From assembly GCF_022807995.1 (NCBI RefSeq), contig NZ_CP094351.1, positions 5,007,501 to 5,071,500 on the forward strand: a stretch of 64,000 nucleotides of DNA, given 5' to 3'. The notes under the pieces are model-generated. The model saw nothing but the letters and a program-made list of their open reading frames with translations. It ran no database searches and was not told the origin of the DNA. Position 1 is the stretch's first letter. Every line of letters starts with the position of its first letter. The stretch comes from Pseudomonas orientalis. Its GTDB lineage: Bacteria; Pseudomonadota; Gammaproteobacteria; Pseudomonadales; Pseudomonadaceae. Made by a program: the position numbers and the translations under genes. This document shows, in pieces, positions 6,796-15,447 of this stretch.

Positions 6796-8697
6796 TTATA
6801 AACGGGCCTGGCGCACCGTACCGCTGCGCGACTTGGCCATGGCCGCCAGACGCACCGCCACGTTGGCCGCGCCATAGCCGGCATAGCCATTCTTGCGCTG
6901 GATGATCTCAAAGAAAAACCGGCCCTCGAAGGCTTCGGTGTAGACATGAAACAGCTCACCGCCCTGGGCGTCGCGGTCGTACAACACGTTGTAGTACGCC
7001 AGTTCGCTGAGAAACTCATCGTCGAAATCAAAGCGCGCAGCCAGGTCGTCGTAGTAATTGAGCGGGATATCCAACAGCGGCACGCCGGCCTCCTTGGCCC
7101 GGCGCACTTCGGCGAAAATATCCGCGCAATCGAAAGCAATGTGGTGCACACCCGAGCCGCGATAGCTCGATAACGCGTGGGAAATGGCCGTGTTGCGGTT
7201 CTCGGAAATATTCAGCGGCAGGCGAATCGAACTGCAGCGGCTGCGCAGTGCGCGGCTTTTGACCAGTCCGTAGGGATCGGGCAGCACCACTTCATCGTCG
7301 GCTTCGAAATCCAGCAGGCTTTTGTAGAACAGCACCCAGCTGTCGAGGCTGTCGGCCGGCAGCGCCATGGCCATATGGTCGATACGCAGCAAGCCGCCAC
7401 TGGCGGCTGTCGCCGGTTGCAGGTTGAAATCGGTGTCGTACAAGCCGCCCTCGCTCTGGTCCACCAGGTAAATCAGGCTGCCATCCGGCGCACGCACGGC
7501 GGCCAACTCCAACTCATTGGGCCCGACCAGGCCGCGATAGGGCTGGCCTTTGTACGCCACCGCTCGTTCCAATGCCTTGGCGCTGTCCTTGACTCGCATC
7601 GCCGTGGCACACAACGACGGCCCATGAGCCTCGAAAAAGTTGTGGGCAAAGGAATAGGGCTCGCAATTGAGGATCAGGTTGATATCGCCCTGACGCAACA
7701 GGCTCACATTTTTGGAACGGTGCTGGCCGGCCTTGGTGAAGCCCAGACGTTCCAGCCAATGGGTGAGCTTGGCGCCAAGGCTTTCATCCACGGCAAATTC
7801 AAGGAATTCGATGCCGTCGTATTCACTGGCCGCCGGGGTCTCGAACAGGATATCCAGGGGCACCGCAGGTTGTTGCGCAGCGAGGCGTTGGCGGGTTTTC
7901 TCTTCCAGGTACAGCAACGAGCGCAACCCATCCGCCGCATTGGCCCGCGTCGGTGCGGCGCGAAAGCCGTCGTTGAAAATCTCCAGGGACAAAGGCCCGG
8001 TGTAGCCACTCTGAATGATCGGCGCCAGAAAACCTGCCAGATCGAACTCGCCCTGGCCGGGGAAGCAGCGGAAATGCCGGCTCCACTCCAGTACATCCAT
8101 GTCCAGGATCGGCGCGTCGGCCATTTGTACGAAGAAGATTTTGTCGCCGGGAATCTGGGCTATGCCGCTCGGATCGCCCTTGAGAGACAAGGTGTGAAAA
8201 CTGTCGAGCAGCACGCCCAGGCTCGGGTGATTCACTTGGCGCACCAGGTTCCACACCTGTTGCCAGGTGTTTACATGCTTGCCCCAGGCCAGCGCTTCGT
8301 AGCCGATTCTCAAGCCACGGCGGCCGGCGTGTTCGGCCAGCAGGCTGAGGTCGTCGAGCAGGATGGGTTCATCGCCCACGCAATCGGCCGAGGCGTTACT
8401 GCACACCAGCACCAGGTCGGTGCCCAGCTCCTGCATCAGGTCGAATTTGCGCTCGGCGCGCTCCAGGTTACGGGCCAGACGATCACGGCGGCAGCCTTCA
8501 AAGTCGCGAAACGGCTGGAACAGCGTGATGGCGATACCGAGGTCGGCGCACATCTGTTTAACTTCACGCGGGCTGCCGTCGTAATACAACAGGTCGTTCT
8601 CGAAAATCTCAACGCCATCAAACCCGGCGGCGGCAATGGCTTCGAGCTTTTCCGGCAGGGTGCCGCTCAACGACACGGTAGCGATGGAACGTTGCAT
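6796..8697 (-). CDS. quiC: 3-Dehydroshikimate dehydratase, QuiC-type with HPPD-like C-domain
   Basis: Dehydrates 3-dehydroshikimate to protocatechuate, joining quinate/shikimate use to the beta-ketoadipate pathway. The 633-residue protein has two parts. Residues 1 to about 280 form a sugar-phosphate isomerase-like TIM barrel with metal-binding residues (GFDGVEIFEND near 28-38, GYEALAWGKH near 152, LLDSFHTL near 184, LSLEIFND near 246). Residues about 300-620 are a vicinal-oxygen-chelate region like 4-hydroxyphenylpyruvate dioxygenase, with LLRIDHMAMAL and GVHHIAFDC. This fusion is known for Pseudomonas QuiC1; the role of the second half is unclear. A PcaR-type box lies 90 bases upstream. Confidence 0.9.
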   Translation of the reverse strand: MQRSIATVSLSGTLPEKLEAIAAAGFDGVEIFENDLLYYDGSPREVKQMCADLGIAITLFQPFRDFEGCRRDRLARNLERAERKFDLMQELGTDLVLVCSNASADCVGDEPILLDDLSLLAEHAGRRGLRIGYEALAWGKHVNTWQQVWNLVRQVNHPSLGVLLDSFHTLSLKGDPSGIAQIPGDKIFFVQMADAPILDMDVLEWSRHFRCFPGQGEFDLAGFLAPIIQSGYTGPLSLEIFNDGFRAAPTRANAADGLRSLLYLEEKTRQRLAAQQPAVPLDILFETPAASEYDGIEFLEFAVDESLGAKLTHWLERLGFTKAGQHRSKNVSLLRQGDINLILNCEPYSFAHNFFEAHGPSLCATAMRVKDSAKALERAVAYKGQPYRGLVGPNELELAAVRAPDGSLIYLVDQSEGGLYDTDFNLQPATAASGGLLRIDHMAMALPADSLDSWVLFYKSLLDFEADDEVVLPDPYGLVKSRALRSRCSSIRLPLNISENRNTAISHALSSYRGSGVHHIAFDCADIFAEVRRAKEAGVPLLDIPLNYYDDLAARFDFDDEFLSELAYYNVLYDRDAQGGELFHVYTEAFEGRFFFEIIQRKNGYAGYGAANVAVRLAAMAKSRSGTVRQARL

Positions 8698-8786
8698 GGG
8701 TCACTCCCGGCAATTGTTGTTTATGGCAAATTATTCGCCCCCAGCCTACACGCGGCAATTAAAATGTACGAACCGGTTAGTTTTTG

Positions 8787-8801
8787 GTGCGATTATCGAA
8801 C
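8787..8801 (-). promoter_or_regulatory. PcaR-type operator between quiC and the importer gene
   Basis: Read on the minus strand this is GTTCGATAATCGCAC, which is exactly the PcaR operator of P. putida as I remember it. It differs by one base from the palindrome at 4310-4324. It lies 90 bases before quiC and 107 bases before the MFS gene, so it could serve both divergent promoters. The remainder of the 210-base gap (8698-8907) shows a GTACGAACCGGTTAG stretch with a half-site (GTTCG on the minus strand) and nothing else I can name. Confidence 0.65.
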
Positions 8802-8907
8802 ACTATGCCCCTTTGGCGAATTGACGACTTTTTAACCACTGCGCACCATCGACCCTGCACCAAGACCCAGATCTCACCATAAAAATTTCAAAAACGGGTA
8901 CGACCTC

Positions 8908-10242
8908 ATGCCTTTGCAAAATCCCGCCCTGGCCACGCGCCCCGGCACCCCGCACGCCGGCATCGGCGACAAGATCCGCGGCGCCCTGGCCGTGGGTAAA
9001 ACCCGCTGGGGCATGCTGGCCCTGGTGTTCTTCGCCACCACCCTCAACTACATCGACCGCGCCGCCCTGGGTGTGATGCAACCGATTCTGGCCAAGGAAA
9101 TGAGCTGGACGGCGATGGACTACGCCAACATCAACTTCTGGTTTCAGGTCGGCTACGCCATCGGCTTTGTGCTGCAGGGCCGATTGATCGACCGGGTGGG
9201 CGTCAAGCGCGTGTTTTTCTGCGCCGTACTGCTGTGGAGCCTGGCCACCGGTGCCCACGGCCTGGCGACCTCGGCGGTCGGCTTTATGGTCTGTCGGTTT
9301 ATCCTCGGGCTCACCGAAGCGGCCAACTACCCGGCTTGTGTGAAAACCACGCGCCTTTGGTTCCCCGCCGGTGAGCGCGCAGTGGCGACAGGCATCTTCA
9401 ACGCCGGCACCAACGTCGGCGCCATGATGACGCCCATGCTGCTGCCGTTGATCCTGCACGTGTGGGGCTGGCAGGCGGCGTTCCTGTGCATGGCTTCGCT
9501 GGGCTTGATCTGGCTGGTGTTCTGGGGGCTGAAATATTACAACCCGGAAGAGCACCCGACCGTCAAACAATCAGAATTGGACTACGTGCAACAGCACGCC
9601 GAGCCGGAACAACCTGGCGTACCGTTCAGCCGCATCCTGCGCATGCGCGGCACCTGGGCCTTTGCCATCGCCTACGCACTGACCGCGCCGGTATTCTGGT
9701 TCTACCTGTATTGGCTGCCGCCGTTCCTGAACCAGCAATACAACCTGGGCATCAACGTGACGCAGATGGGCATTCCGCTGATCATCATTTACCTGACCGC
9801 CGATTTCGGCAGTGTGGGCGGCGGCATCCTGTCCTCGTTCCTGATCGGCCGCGGGATGAACTCGATCAAGGCGCGGTTGCTGTCGATGCTGTTGTTCGCC
9901 TGCTGCATCGTCGGTGTGATCATGGCGGCCGGCTCCAGCCAGTTGTGGGTCGCGGTGTTCGCCATCTCCCTGGCCATCGGCGCGCACCAGGCCTGGACCG
10001 CCAACATCTGGAGCCTGGTGATGGACTACACGCCCAAGCACATGATGAGCACGGTGTTCGGTTTCGGCGGCATGTGCGCGGCCATCGGCGGCATGTTCAT
10101 GACCCAGATCGTCGGCCACATCCTCACGGTGACCCACAACAACTACACCGCGTTGTTCACCCTGATCCCGGCGATGTATTTCATCGCACTGGTGTGGATG
10201 TACTTCATGGCGCCGCGCAAGATTCCTACGGTAGACGTTTAA
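8908..10242 (+). CDS. MFS transporter, probable quinate/shikimate importer
   Basis: Inner-membrane major facilitator of the anion:cation symporter type, 444 residues with about 12 membrane spans after a hydrophilic N-terminus of some 35 residues. Motifs include TTLNYIDRAALGVMQP in the first span, GRLIDRVGVKRV in the first cytoplasmic loop and GLTEAANYPACVKTTRLWFP before the fifth span, as in hexuronate and organic-acid carriers (ExuT-like). Quinate or shikimate uptake is inferred from its divergent position to quiC across a shared PcaR-type box. Its TAA ends one base before the stop of the convergent EamA exporter gene. Confidence 0.8.
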   Translation: MPLQNPALATRPGTPHAGIGDKIRGALAVGKTRWGMLALVFFATTLNYIDRAALGVMQPILAKEMSWTAMDYANINFWFQVGYAIGFVLQGRLIDRVGVKRVFFCAVLLWSLATGAHGLATSAVGFMVCRFILGLTEAANYPACVKTTRLWFPAGERAVATGIFNAGTNVGAMMTPMLLPLILHVWGWQAAFLCMASLGLIWLVFWGLKYYNPEEHPTVKQSELDYVQQHAEPEQPGVPFSRILRMRGTWAFAIAYALTAPVFWFYLYWLPPFLNQQYNLGINVTQMGIPLIIIYLTADFGSVGGGILSSFLIGRGMNSIKARLLSMLLFACCIVGVIMAAGSSQLWVAVFAISLAIGAHQAWTANIWSLVMDYTPKHMMSTVFGFGGMCAAIGGMFMTQIVGHILTVTHNNYTALFTLIPAMYFIALVWMYFMAPRKIPTVDV

Positions 10243-10243
10243 T

Positions 10244-11122
10244 TTACCGACGCCGCTGCTGCCAGGCAGCGGCCAACCCGCTCATGCAGATCACCCCGAT
10301 ACCGACCACCGTGGTCATGTCGGGGGTATGACTGAACACCAGCCAGCCCAACAAACCCGCAAACACAATCTGGCAATAGCCGAACGGTGCCAGCAAGGCC
10401 GGCGCCGCGAAGCGGAACGCCTGGGTGAGCATCAAGTGCGCGGTCATCCCGCAGGTGCCCAGCGCCAGCATCATCACGCCATGCCACAGGGTGGGTATCT
10501 GCCAGAAGAACGGCACCATCGCACTCATCACCAAAGTGTTGCACAGGCCGGCGAAAAAATTGCTGGTGGTGGGACTGTCGTATTGGCTGAGAATGCGCGT
10601 GAGCAGTTGGTAGAAACAGAAGAACAGCGCCGAGCACAGCGGCAACAGCACCGCCGGTGTGAACAACTCACCACCCGGATGGATGATGATCACCACGCCG
10701 ACAAACCCGCAGATCACCGCCAGCCATTGGCCACGTGTGACGTGCTCGCCGAGCAAGGGCACCGACAGCGCCGTCACCAGGATCGGCGCGAGGAAGTTCA
10801 CCGCCGTGGCTTCGGCCAGCGGGATGTAATGCAGCGCCGTGGTGAAGAACAGGCTGGTGCCCAACAGGCACAATGCCCGTACCACCTGCATGCCCGGCCG
10901 TTTGCTGCGCAGCACGCGCAGGCCCGATTGGGGCAGGAAGATCCCGGCCATCAGCAAGGTATGCACCATGTACCGCGCCCATACCACCATCACGATCGGG
11001 TAGAACCCGGCCAGGTATTTGGACAAGGCGTCGTGGCTGGAGAACAGGAATGTTGCCAGCACAATCAGCAGGATGCCTTTGAACGGATGGTTGACGCCGG
11101 AAAGTGGGGTACTGACAGTCAT
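10244..11122 (-). CDS. DMT superfamily exporter (EamA domains)
   Basis: Ten-span drug/metabolite transporter of 292 residues with two EamA repeats (about residues 15-145 and 160-285). Recognisable parts include SSHDALSKYLAGFYPIVMVVWARY in the first repeat and PLAEATAVNFLAPILV near the end of it. The start at 11122 (MTVSTPLSG) is preferred over an upstream in-frame codon at 11212 because the translation before it is not hydrophobic. It converges on the quinate importer gene and is probably not part of that pathway. The substrate is unknown. Confidence 0.8.
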   Translation of the reverse strand: MTVSTPLSGVNHPFKGILLIVLATFLFSSHDALSKYLAGFYPIVMVVWARYMVHTLLMAGIFLPQSGLRVLRSKRPGMQVVRALCLLGTSLFFTTALHYIPLAEATAVNFLAPILVTALSVPLLGEHVTRGQWLAVICGFVGVVIIIHPGGELFTPAVLLPLCSALFFCFYQLLTRILSQYDSPTTSNFFAGLCNTLVMSAMVPFFWQIPTLWHGVMMLALGTCGMTAHLMLTQAFRFAAPALLAPFGYCQIVFAGLLGWLVFSHTPDMTTVVGIGVICMSGLAAAWQQRRR

Positions 11123-11307
11123 TGAATTCTCTTGTGTGGCGAGGGGAACGCGATTGCACTCAACCCAGTAATCTAGCAGCCGACCATGCACCTGCCCCAA
11201 GAGCATAACCAAACACCGGGCGAACAGCGCACTAAATCAGCAGATTTGAGTCCAACCCTGCACGCACGCCCCGGCGTTGCACACTTTTTAATCAAGGCCC
11301 TGCCGCT

Positions 11308-11721
11308 ATGAAAAAAATCCTGTTTGCCCTGTCTGCTCTGGCTCTGCTTTCTGCCTGCGACAAGACCCCAAAAGAAGCCCCGAAGCCTGCGCCCGCCTCC
11401 GTACAGGCGACCCTGGTGCCCGAGACCCCGCCCACCGATAAATGGGTCGGCAAGTGGATCGGCGTCGAAGGCTTGAACCTGAGCATCGCCAAGGACGACA
11501 GCATCGGTCGCGGTCATTACCTCCTGACCATGCAATATGGCCTGGATGCGGATGCTTCCGGCACGTTCAAGGGCCAGGCAACCGATGACGGCATCGCCTT
11601 CACCCGCCCGGACGGCCCCCAAGTGCTGCGCGCCGGGGACGGAGCAGCCACTGGCCTGAAGTGGCTGGCGGATAAAAAAGACTGCCTGATTGTCGCCGCC
11701 GGCGAAGGCTATTGCCGCTGA
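11308..11721 (+). CDS. Small lipoprotein of unknown function
   Basis: A 137-residue lipoprotein. The signal peptide MKKILFALSALALLSAC ends in the lipobox LSAC with Cys17 as the lipidation site. An Ala/Pro/Glu-rich linker (about residues 18-45) follows, then a compact domain beginning DKWVGKWIGVEGLNLSI that looks like a small beta-barrel. Asp at +2 (CDK) would favour inner-membrane retention by the classical rule, though that rule is weaker in Pseudomonas. It stands 53 bases before the zinc peptidase gene and could be co-transcribed. I recognise no named family. Confidence 0.75.
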   Translation: MKKILFALSALALLSACDKTPKEAPKPAPASVQATLVPETPPTDKWVGKWIGVEGLNLSIAKDDSIGRGHYLLTMQYGLDADASGTFKGQATDDGIAFTRPDGPQVLRAGDGAATGLKWLADKKDCLIVAAGEGYCR

Positions 11722-11774
11722 TTACGACCATACTCCCTTCATATATGCCGGACCGTTAACAAGAGGATTGCCCC

Positions 11775-12668
11775 ATGCTATGGAAAAAAGGCCGACGCAG
11801 CGACAACGTGGTCGATGCCCGCGATGACAGCGGTGGCGGTGGCGGTGGTATGCGCTTCGGTGGCGGCAAGGGCCTGAGCCTGACCGCCATCGTGCTGATT
11901 GTAGGCATCGGCTGGCTCACCGGCCAGGACCCGATGCAGATCCTCGGCCAATTGACCGGCCAGATGGAGCAGGCGCCGTCGGTCAGCACACAGTCACAGT
12001 CGCGCCAGGCGCCACCGGCCAACGATGAGCAGGCCGACTTCGTGCGCGCCGTGCTGGGCGACACCGAAGACACCTGGGGCCAGGTCTTCCAGGAAAACGG
12101 CCTGGCCTACAAGAACCCCAAACTGATCCTGTTCCGTGGCCGGGTGAACTCCGCCTGCGGGGGCGCCACCTCGGCCAGCGGCCCGTTCTATTGCCCGGCG
12201 GATCAGCAGGTGTACCTGGACCTGGATTTCTTCCGGGAAATGTCGCAACGCTTCCAGGCTGCCGGCGATTTCGCCCAGGCGTATGTGATCGCCCACGAAG
12301 TCGGGCATCACGTGCAAACCCTGCTCGGTATTTCGTCCAAGATCCAGGCCGCGCGCCAGCAAGGTCGACCGATGGAAGGCGACGGTGGCCTGCTGGTACG
12401 CCAGGAACTGCAGGCCGACTGCTTTGCCGGCGTGTGGGCCAACCGCGCGCAAAAACGCCTGAACTGGCTGGAACCCGGCGATATCGAAGAAGCCCTGAAC
12501 GCCGCCAACGCCATCGGCGATGACCGCCTGCAGCAGCAGGGCCAGGGGCGCGTCGTGCCGGACTCGTTTACCCACGGCACCTCGGCCCAGCGCGTGCGCT
12601 GGTTCAAGACCGGCTTCGCCCAGGGGCAGATATCCCAGTGCGATACCTTTACGGCCAGGAGTCTCTAG
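11775..12668 (+). CDS. YpfJ family neutral zinc metallopeptidase
   Basis: A 297-residue membrane-anchored protein of the YpfJ/KPN_02809 family. A Gly-rich N-terminus (residues 18-33) precedes one membrane span (about 34-52). The periplasmic domain carries the zincin motif HEVGHH (about residues 175-180) with downstream QELQADCFAGVWAN, which probably supplies the third ligand. Family members are inferred to be peptidases, and the substrate is unknown. AGAGGAT precedes the ATG. Its TAG is followed directly by the ATG of the hydrolase gene (TAGATG), so the two are translated as a unit. Confidence 0.88.
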   Translation: MLWKKGRRSDNVVDARDDSGGGGGGMRFGGGKGLSLTAIVLIVGIGWLTGQDPMQILGQLTGQMEQAPSVSTQSQSRQAPPANDEQADFVRAVLGDTEDTWGQVFQENGLAYKNPKLILFRGRVNSACGGATSASGPFYCPADQQVYLDLDFFREMSQRFQAAGDFAQAYVIAHEVGHHVQTLLGISSKIQAARQQGRPMEGDGGLLVRQELQADCFAGVWANRAQKRLNWLEPGDIEEALNAANAIGDDRLQQQGQGRVVPDSFTHGTSAQRVRWFKTGFAQGQISQCDTFTARSL

Positions 12669-13643
12669 ATGATCAAACGATGGGGGCTGCTGCTGGGTTT
12701 GTCAGTGTCCTGCTGCACCCTGGCGGCCGAACACGGCGTCAAGGTGGTCAGCCCCGATCGCTTACATCTGGAGGCCGGCGACCTCAGCCTCGGCTTGAGC
12801 CAGGACTGGCGCCAGCCGTTGCCCAAGGTCACTCGTGCGCTGATCATCGTGCATGGCCGCCTGCGCAATGCACAGACCTACCTGCAAAGCGGCATCGACG
12901 CCGCCAACCATGCCGGGGTTGGCGGCAATACGCTGGTGATCGCGCCGCAGTTTCTCAATCAGTCGGATGTGAAGCGTAACCATCTGGGCGATCAGGTATT
13001 GCAGTGGAAGGGTAACGACTGGATGGCCGGCGACCCCTCGACAGGCCCCGGCCATATCAGCTCCTACGCCGCCCTCGACCAGATCATCCAGCACCTGGGC
13101 AACCGCACGCTGTTCCCGACGCTGAAAGAAATCGTCATCGCCGGGCATTCAGGTGGTGGCCAAGTGGTACAACGCTTCGCCCTCACCGGCCACGATCACC
13201 CGTTGCTGCAAACCGAGGGCATCAGCCTGCGGTACGTGGTCGCCAATCCCTCGTCCTACGCCTACTTCAGCCCGCAGCGGCCGGTGCCGTTCGATGCGGC
13301 CAGTTGCCCAAGCTTCAACGACTGGAAATATGGCATGCAACACCTGCCGCATTACGTCGGTGACCAAGGCGCCCAGCAACTGGAACAAGCCTACGTGTCG
13401 CGCGACATCACCTATCTATTGGGCCAGCAGGACACCGATCCCAACCATCCTGCGCTGGATAAAAGCTGCGAAGCCGAAACCCAGGGTGCCTATCGGTTGA
13501 TTCGTGGGCACAACTATTTCGACTACGTCAAGCAGCGGCATCCGCAGCTGGGTCACCGGCTGGTGGAAGTGCCGGGGGTTGGCCATGACGGCGACAAGAT
13601 GTTCACCTCGCCGCAGGGGCAAGCGGCATTATTCCCACAATAA
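12669..13643 (+). CDS. Secreted alpha/beta-hydrolase
   Basis: Exported hydrolase of 324 residues. A signal peptide (about residues 1-20, ending TLAA) is followed by an alpha/beta-hydrolase core with HGRLRNAQTY (oxyanion region), the nucleophile elbow GHSGGG (Ser near residue 160) and a late GVGHDGDKMF supplying the catalytic His. It starts directly after the zinc peptidase stop codon. The activity (esterase or similar) and substrate cannot be inferred. The 3' end runs into the REPIN duplication at 13.65-13.98 kb. Confidence 0.8.
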   Translation: MIKRWGLLLGLSVSCCTLAAEHGVKVVSPDRLHLEAGDLSLGLSQDWRQPLPKVTRALIIVHGRLRNAQTYLQSGIDAANHAGVGGNTLVIAPQFLNQSDVKRNHLGDQVLQWKGNDWMAGDPSTGPGHISSYAALDQIIQHLGNRTLFPTLKEIVIAGHSGGGQVVQRFALTGHDHPLLQTEGISLRYVVANPSSYAYFSPQRPVPFDAASCPSFNDWKYGMQHLPHYVGDQGAQQLEQAYVSRDITYLLGQQDTDPNHPALDKSCEAETQGAYRLIRGHNYFDYVKQRHPQLGHRLVEVPGVGHDGDKMFTSPQGQAALFPQ

Positions 13644-13667
13644 TCACTGAAGAAACCGGATCAAATA

Positions 13668-13756
13668 TGTGGGAGGGGGCTTGCCCCCGATGGCGGTGGG
13701 TCAGCCAGCACATGCTTAGCTGACAGACCGCTATCGGGGGCAAGCCCCCTCCCACA
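13668..13756. repeat. REPIN, distal copy behind the HAD gene
   Basis: Inverted REP pair TGTGGGAGGGGGCTTGCCCCCGAT ... ATCGGGGGCAAGCCCCCTCCCACA. It is one unit of a tandem repeat with a period of 178 bases that also contains a copied piece of the HAD gene end. Confidence 0.9.
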
Positions 13757-13764
13757 GTTGATCT

Positions 13765-13806
13765 TCATTGCCTGGGCTGGACCATCCGGCACAAAGCTGC
13801 GCAGCA
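13765..13806 (-). pseudogene. Fossil 3' end of the HAD hydrolase gene
   Basis: Read on the minus strand this piece encodes CCAALCRMVQPRQ then TGA. The intact HAD protein ends DCAALRRMIQPRQ then TAG. It lies 178 bases beyond the real gene end with a REPIN between them, so it is a duplicated and decaying gene tail. Confidence 0.75.
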
Positions 13807-13845
13807 GAAATGTTCCCGCGCTCACTGAAGAAACCGGATTAAAAA

Positions 13846-13934
13846 TGTGGGAGGGGGCTTGCCCCCGATGGCGGTGTGTCAGCCTGCATATGTTTAGCTG
13901 ACAGTCCGCTATCGGGGGCAAGCCCCCTCCCACA
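13846..13934. repeat. REPIN, proximal copy behind the HAD gene
   Basis: Second REPIN of the 178-base tandem repeat, ending 9 bases before the HAD stop codon. It is about 90% alike to the copy at 13668-13756, with the REP stems conserved and changes concentrated in the spacer. Confidence 0.9.
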
Positions 13935-13942
13935 GTTGATCG

Positions 13943-14542
13943 CTATTGCCTGGGCTGGATCATTCGGCGCAGCGCCGCACAGTCCTCGGCATGCCAATCC
14001 GTCAACTCAGGCCACGGGTTTTCCGGCAGGTTCACCAACACGGTCCTGGCCCCCGCTGCCCGGCCACAGTCCAGGTCAAAACGATAATCCCCCACCATCA
14101 CCATCTCGCCGGGTGCCACGTTCCAGGCCGTCGCCAGTTTCAGCAACCCACCCGGGTCTGGCTTGTGCGGCGCATCATCACGCCCCAGCACATCCTCAAG
14201 GGCAAAGCAGTCCGCCAGGCCAATCGCCTCCAGGGTGATATGGGCCAGCTCCCGCGCATTACGGGTCAGAATCCCCAGGCGATAGCCGCGTGCGGCCAGC
14301 TCACGCACCAGTTCAACCGCGCCCTCGGCGGCTACCGAGCCCAGCGCCAGCTCGCGCTCATGCTCCAGCAGCCAGGCATGCTTGGCCGCCGCGATATCCG
14401 CCGGCAACGCGGCAAGGTGCGTGAGGATGTCGTCTTCGGCGGGAATTTCCAGCGCCACGCGGATGGCCGCAAAATCATGCACCGCCACCGTGAGGGTGCC
14501 GTCCATGTCGAACACCCAATGCCGCACGTCGGCCAGGTTCAT
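13943..14542 (-). CDS. HAD family hydrolase (phosphoglycolate phosphatase-like)
   Basis: A 199-residue HAD phosphatase. Motif I is VFDMDGTLT (nucleophile Asp near residue 11), motif II GILTRNARE, motif III with the Lys in HKPDPGG, and motif IV MVGDYRFDL. The small cap domain and the DGTLTVAVHDFAAIR start resemble Gph-like or pyrophosphatase-type HADs; the natural substrate is unknown. The start at 14542 is fixed by a 4-base overlap (ATGA) with the end of tesB, so the two are translationally coupled. A decayed copy of its 3' end lies downstream at 13765-13806. Confidence 0.85.
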   Translation of the reverse strand: MNLADVRHWVFDMDGTLTVAVHDFAAIRVALEIPAEDDILTHLAALPADIAAAKHAWLLEHERELALGSVAAEGAVELVRELAARGYRLGILTRNARELAHITLEAIGLADCFALEDVLGRDDAPHKPDPGGLLKLATAWNVAPGEMVMVGDYRFDLDCGRAAGARTVLVNLPENPWPELTDWHAEDCAALRRMIQPRQ

Positions 14543-15408
14543 GCCCAGTCCTTGCGATGACGGATCAAGCCTTCCTGGGTCACCGAGGCCACCAGTTGCC
14601 CGGCGCGGTTGTACACGCTGCCACGGGAAAACCCACGGGAATTGCCGGCCCAGGGGCTGTCCATGGCATACAGCAACCAATCATCGGCGCGCAGGTCGGC
14701 GTGAAACCACAGCGCGTGGTCGAGGCTGGCGACCTGCATGTCTTTCTGCCACACGGTCTTGCCGTGGGGCAGCAGCGAGGTGGTCAGCAGGCCGAAATCC
14801 GAAGCGTAGGCCAGCAGGTACTTATGCAGCGCCGGCGCATCGGCCAGGGCACCGTCGGCGCGAAACCACACGTACTTGACCGGGTCGGACGGCTGCGGGT
14901 TGAACGGGTCTTTTTCGGTGACCGGGCGCACTTCGATGGGCTTGGGGCACAGCAGCTTGTCGCGCATGTGCTCGGGGATCAGGTGCGCGCGCTGCTGAGT
15001 CAGTTCCAGCTCCGAGGGCAGGTTCTCCGGGCCGACCACTACGGGCATGGTGGTCTGGTGCTCAAAGCCTTCTTCGTCGTACTGGAAGGAGGTGGTGCAG
15101 GTGAAAATCGGATGGCCCTTCTGAATCGCGGTAACGCGGCGTGTACTGAAGCTGCCGCCATCGCGCACGCGGTCCACCGAATACACCACCGGCAGTGCCG
15201 CGTCTCCCGGGCGCAGGAAATAGCCGTGCAGGGAATGCACGTGACGCGCTTCTTCTACCGTCTGGCTGGCCGCCGACAGCGACTGGCCGAGCACTTGGCC
15301 ACCGAACAGTTGGCGAAAACCCAGGTCCTGGCTGCGGCCGCGAAAGAGGTTTTCCTCGATCGGCTCCAGGGTCAGCAAGTCCACCAGATCTTCCAATACT
15401 TGGCTCAT
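14539..15408 (-). CDS. tesB: Acyl-CoA thioesterase II
   Basis: Hydrolyses medium- to long-chain acyl-CoA to free fatty acid and CoA in the cytoplasm. The 289-residue length equals that typical of TesB (E. coli 286). Two hot-dog domains are visible: DLLTLEPIEENLFRGRSQD and FGGQVLGQSLSAA in the first, and QVASLDHALWFHADLRADDWLLYAMDSPWAGNSRGFSRG with QEGLIR at the end of the second, which carries the Asp and Gln of the catalytic site. It is followed in the same transcript by the HAD gene. A REPIN separates it from the acetyltransferase gene. Confidence 0.95.
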   Translation of the reverse strand: MSQVLEDLVDLLTLEPIEENLFRGRSQDLGFRQLFGGQVLGQSLSAASQTVEEARHVHSLHGYFLRPGDAALPVVYSVDRVRDGGSFSTRRVTAIQKGHPIFTCTTSFQYDEEGFEHQTTMPVVVGPENLPSELELTQQRAHLIPEHMRDKLLCPKPIEVRPVTEKDPFNPQPSDPVKYVWFRADGALADAPALHKYLLAYASDFGLLTTSLLPHGKTVWQKDMQVASLDHALWFHADLRADDWLLYAMDSPWAGNSRGFSRGSVYNRAGQLVASVTQEGLIRHRKDWA

Positions 15409-15447
15409 TCACACTCTCCTCAGAGCAAAACAGCATCTACCTTCACC

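Noticed and set aside
10244..11122. The EamA exporter as part of the quinate cluster
   Set aside because: It is convergent with the importer gene, has no PcaR-type box, and exporters of this type are common stand-alone genes.
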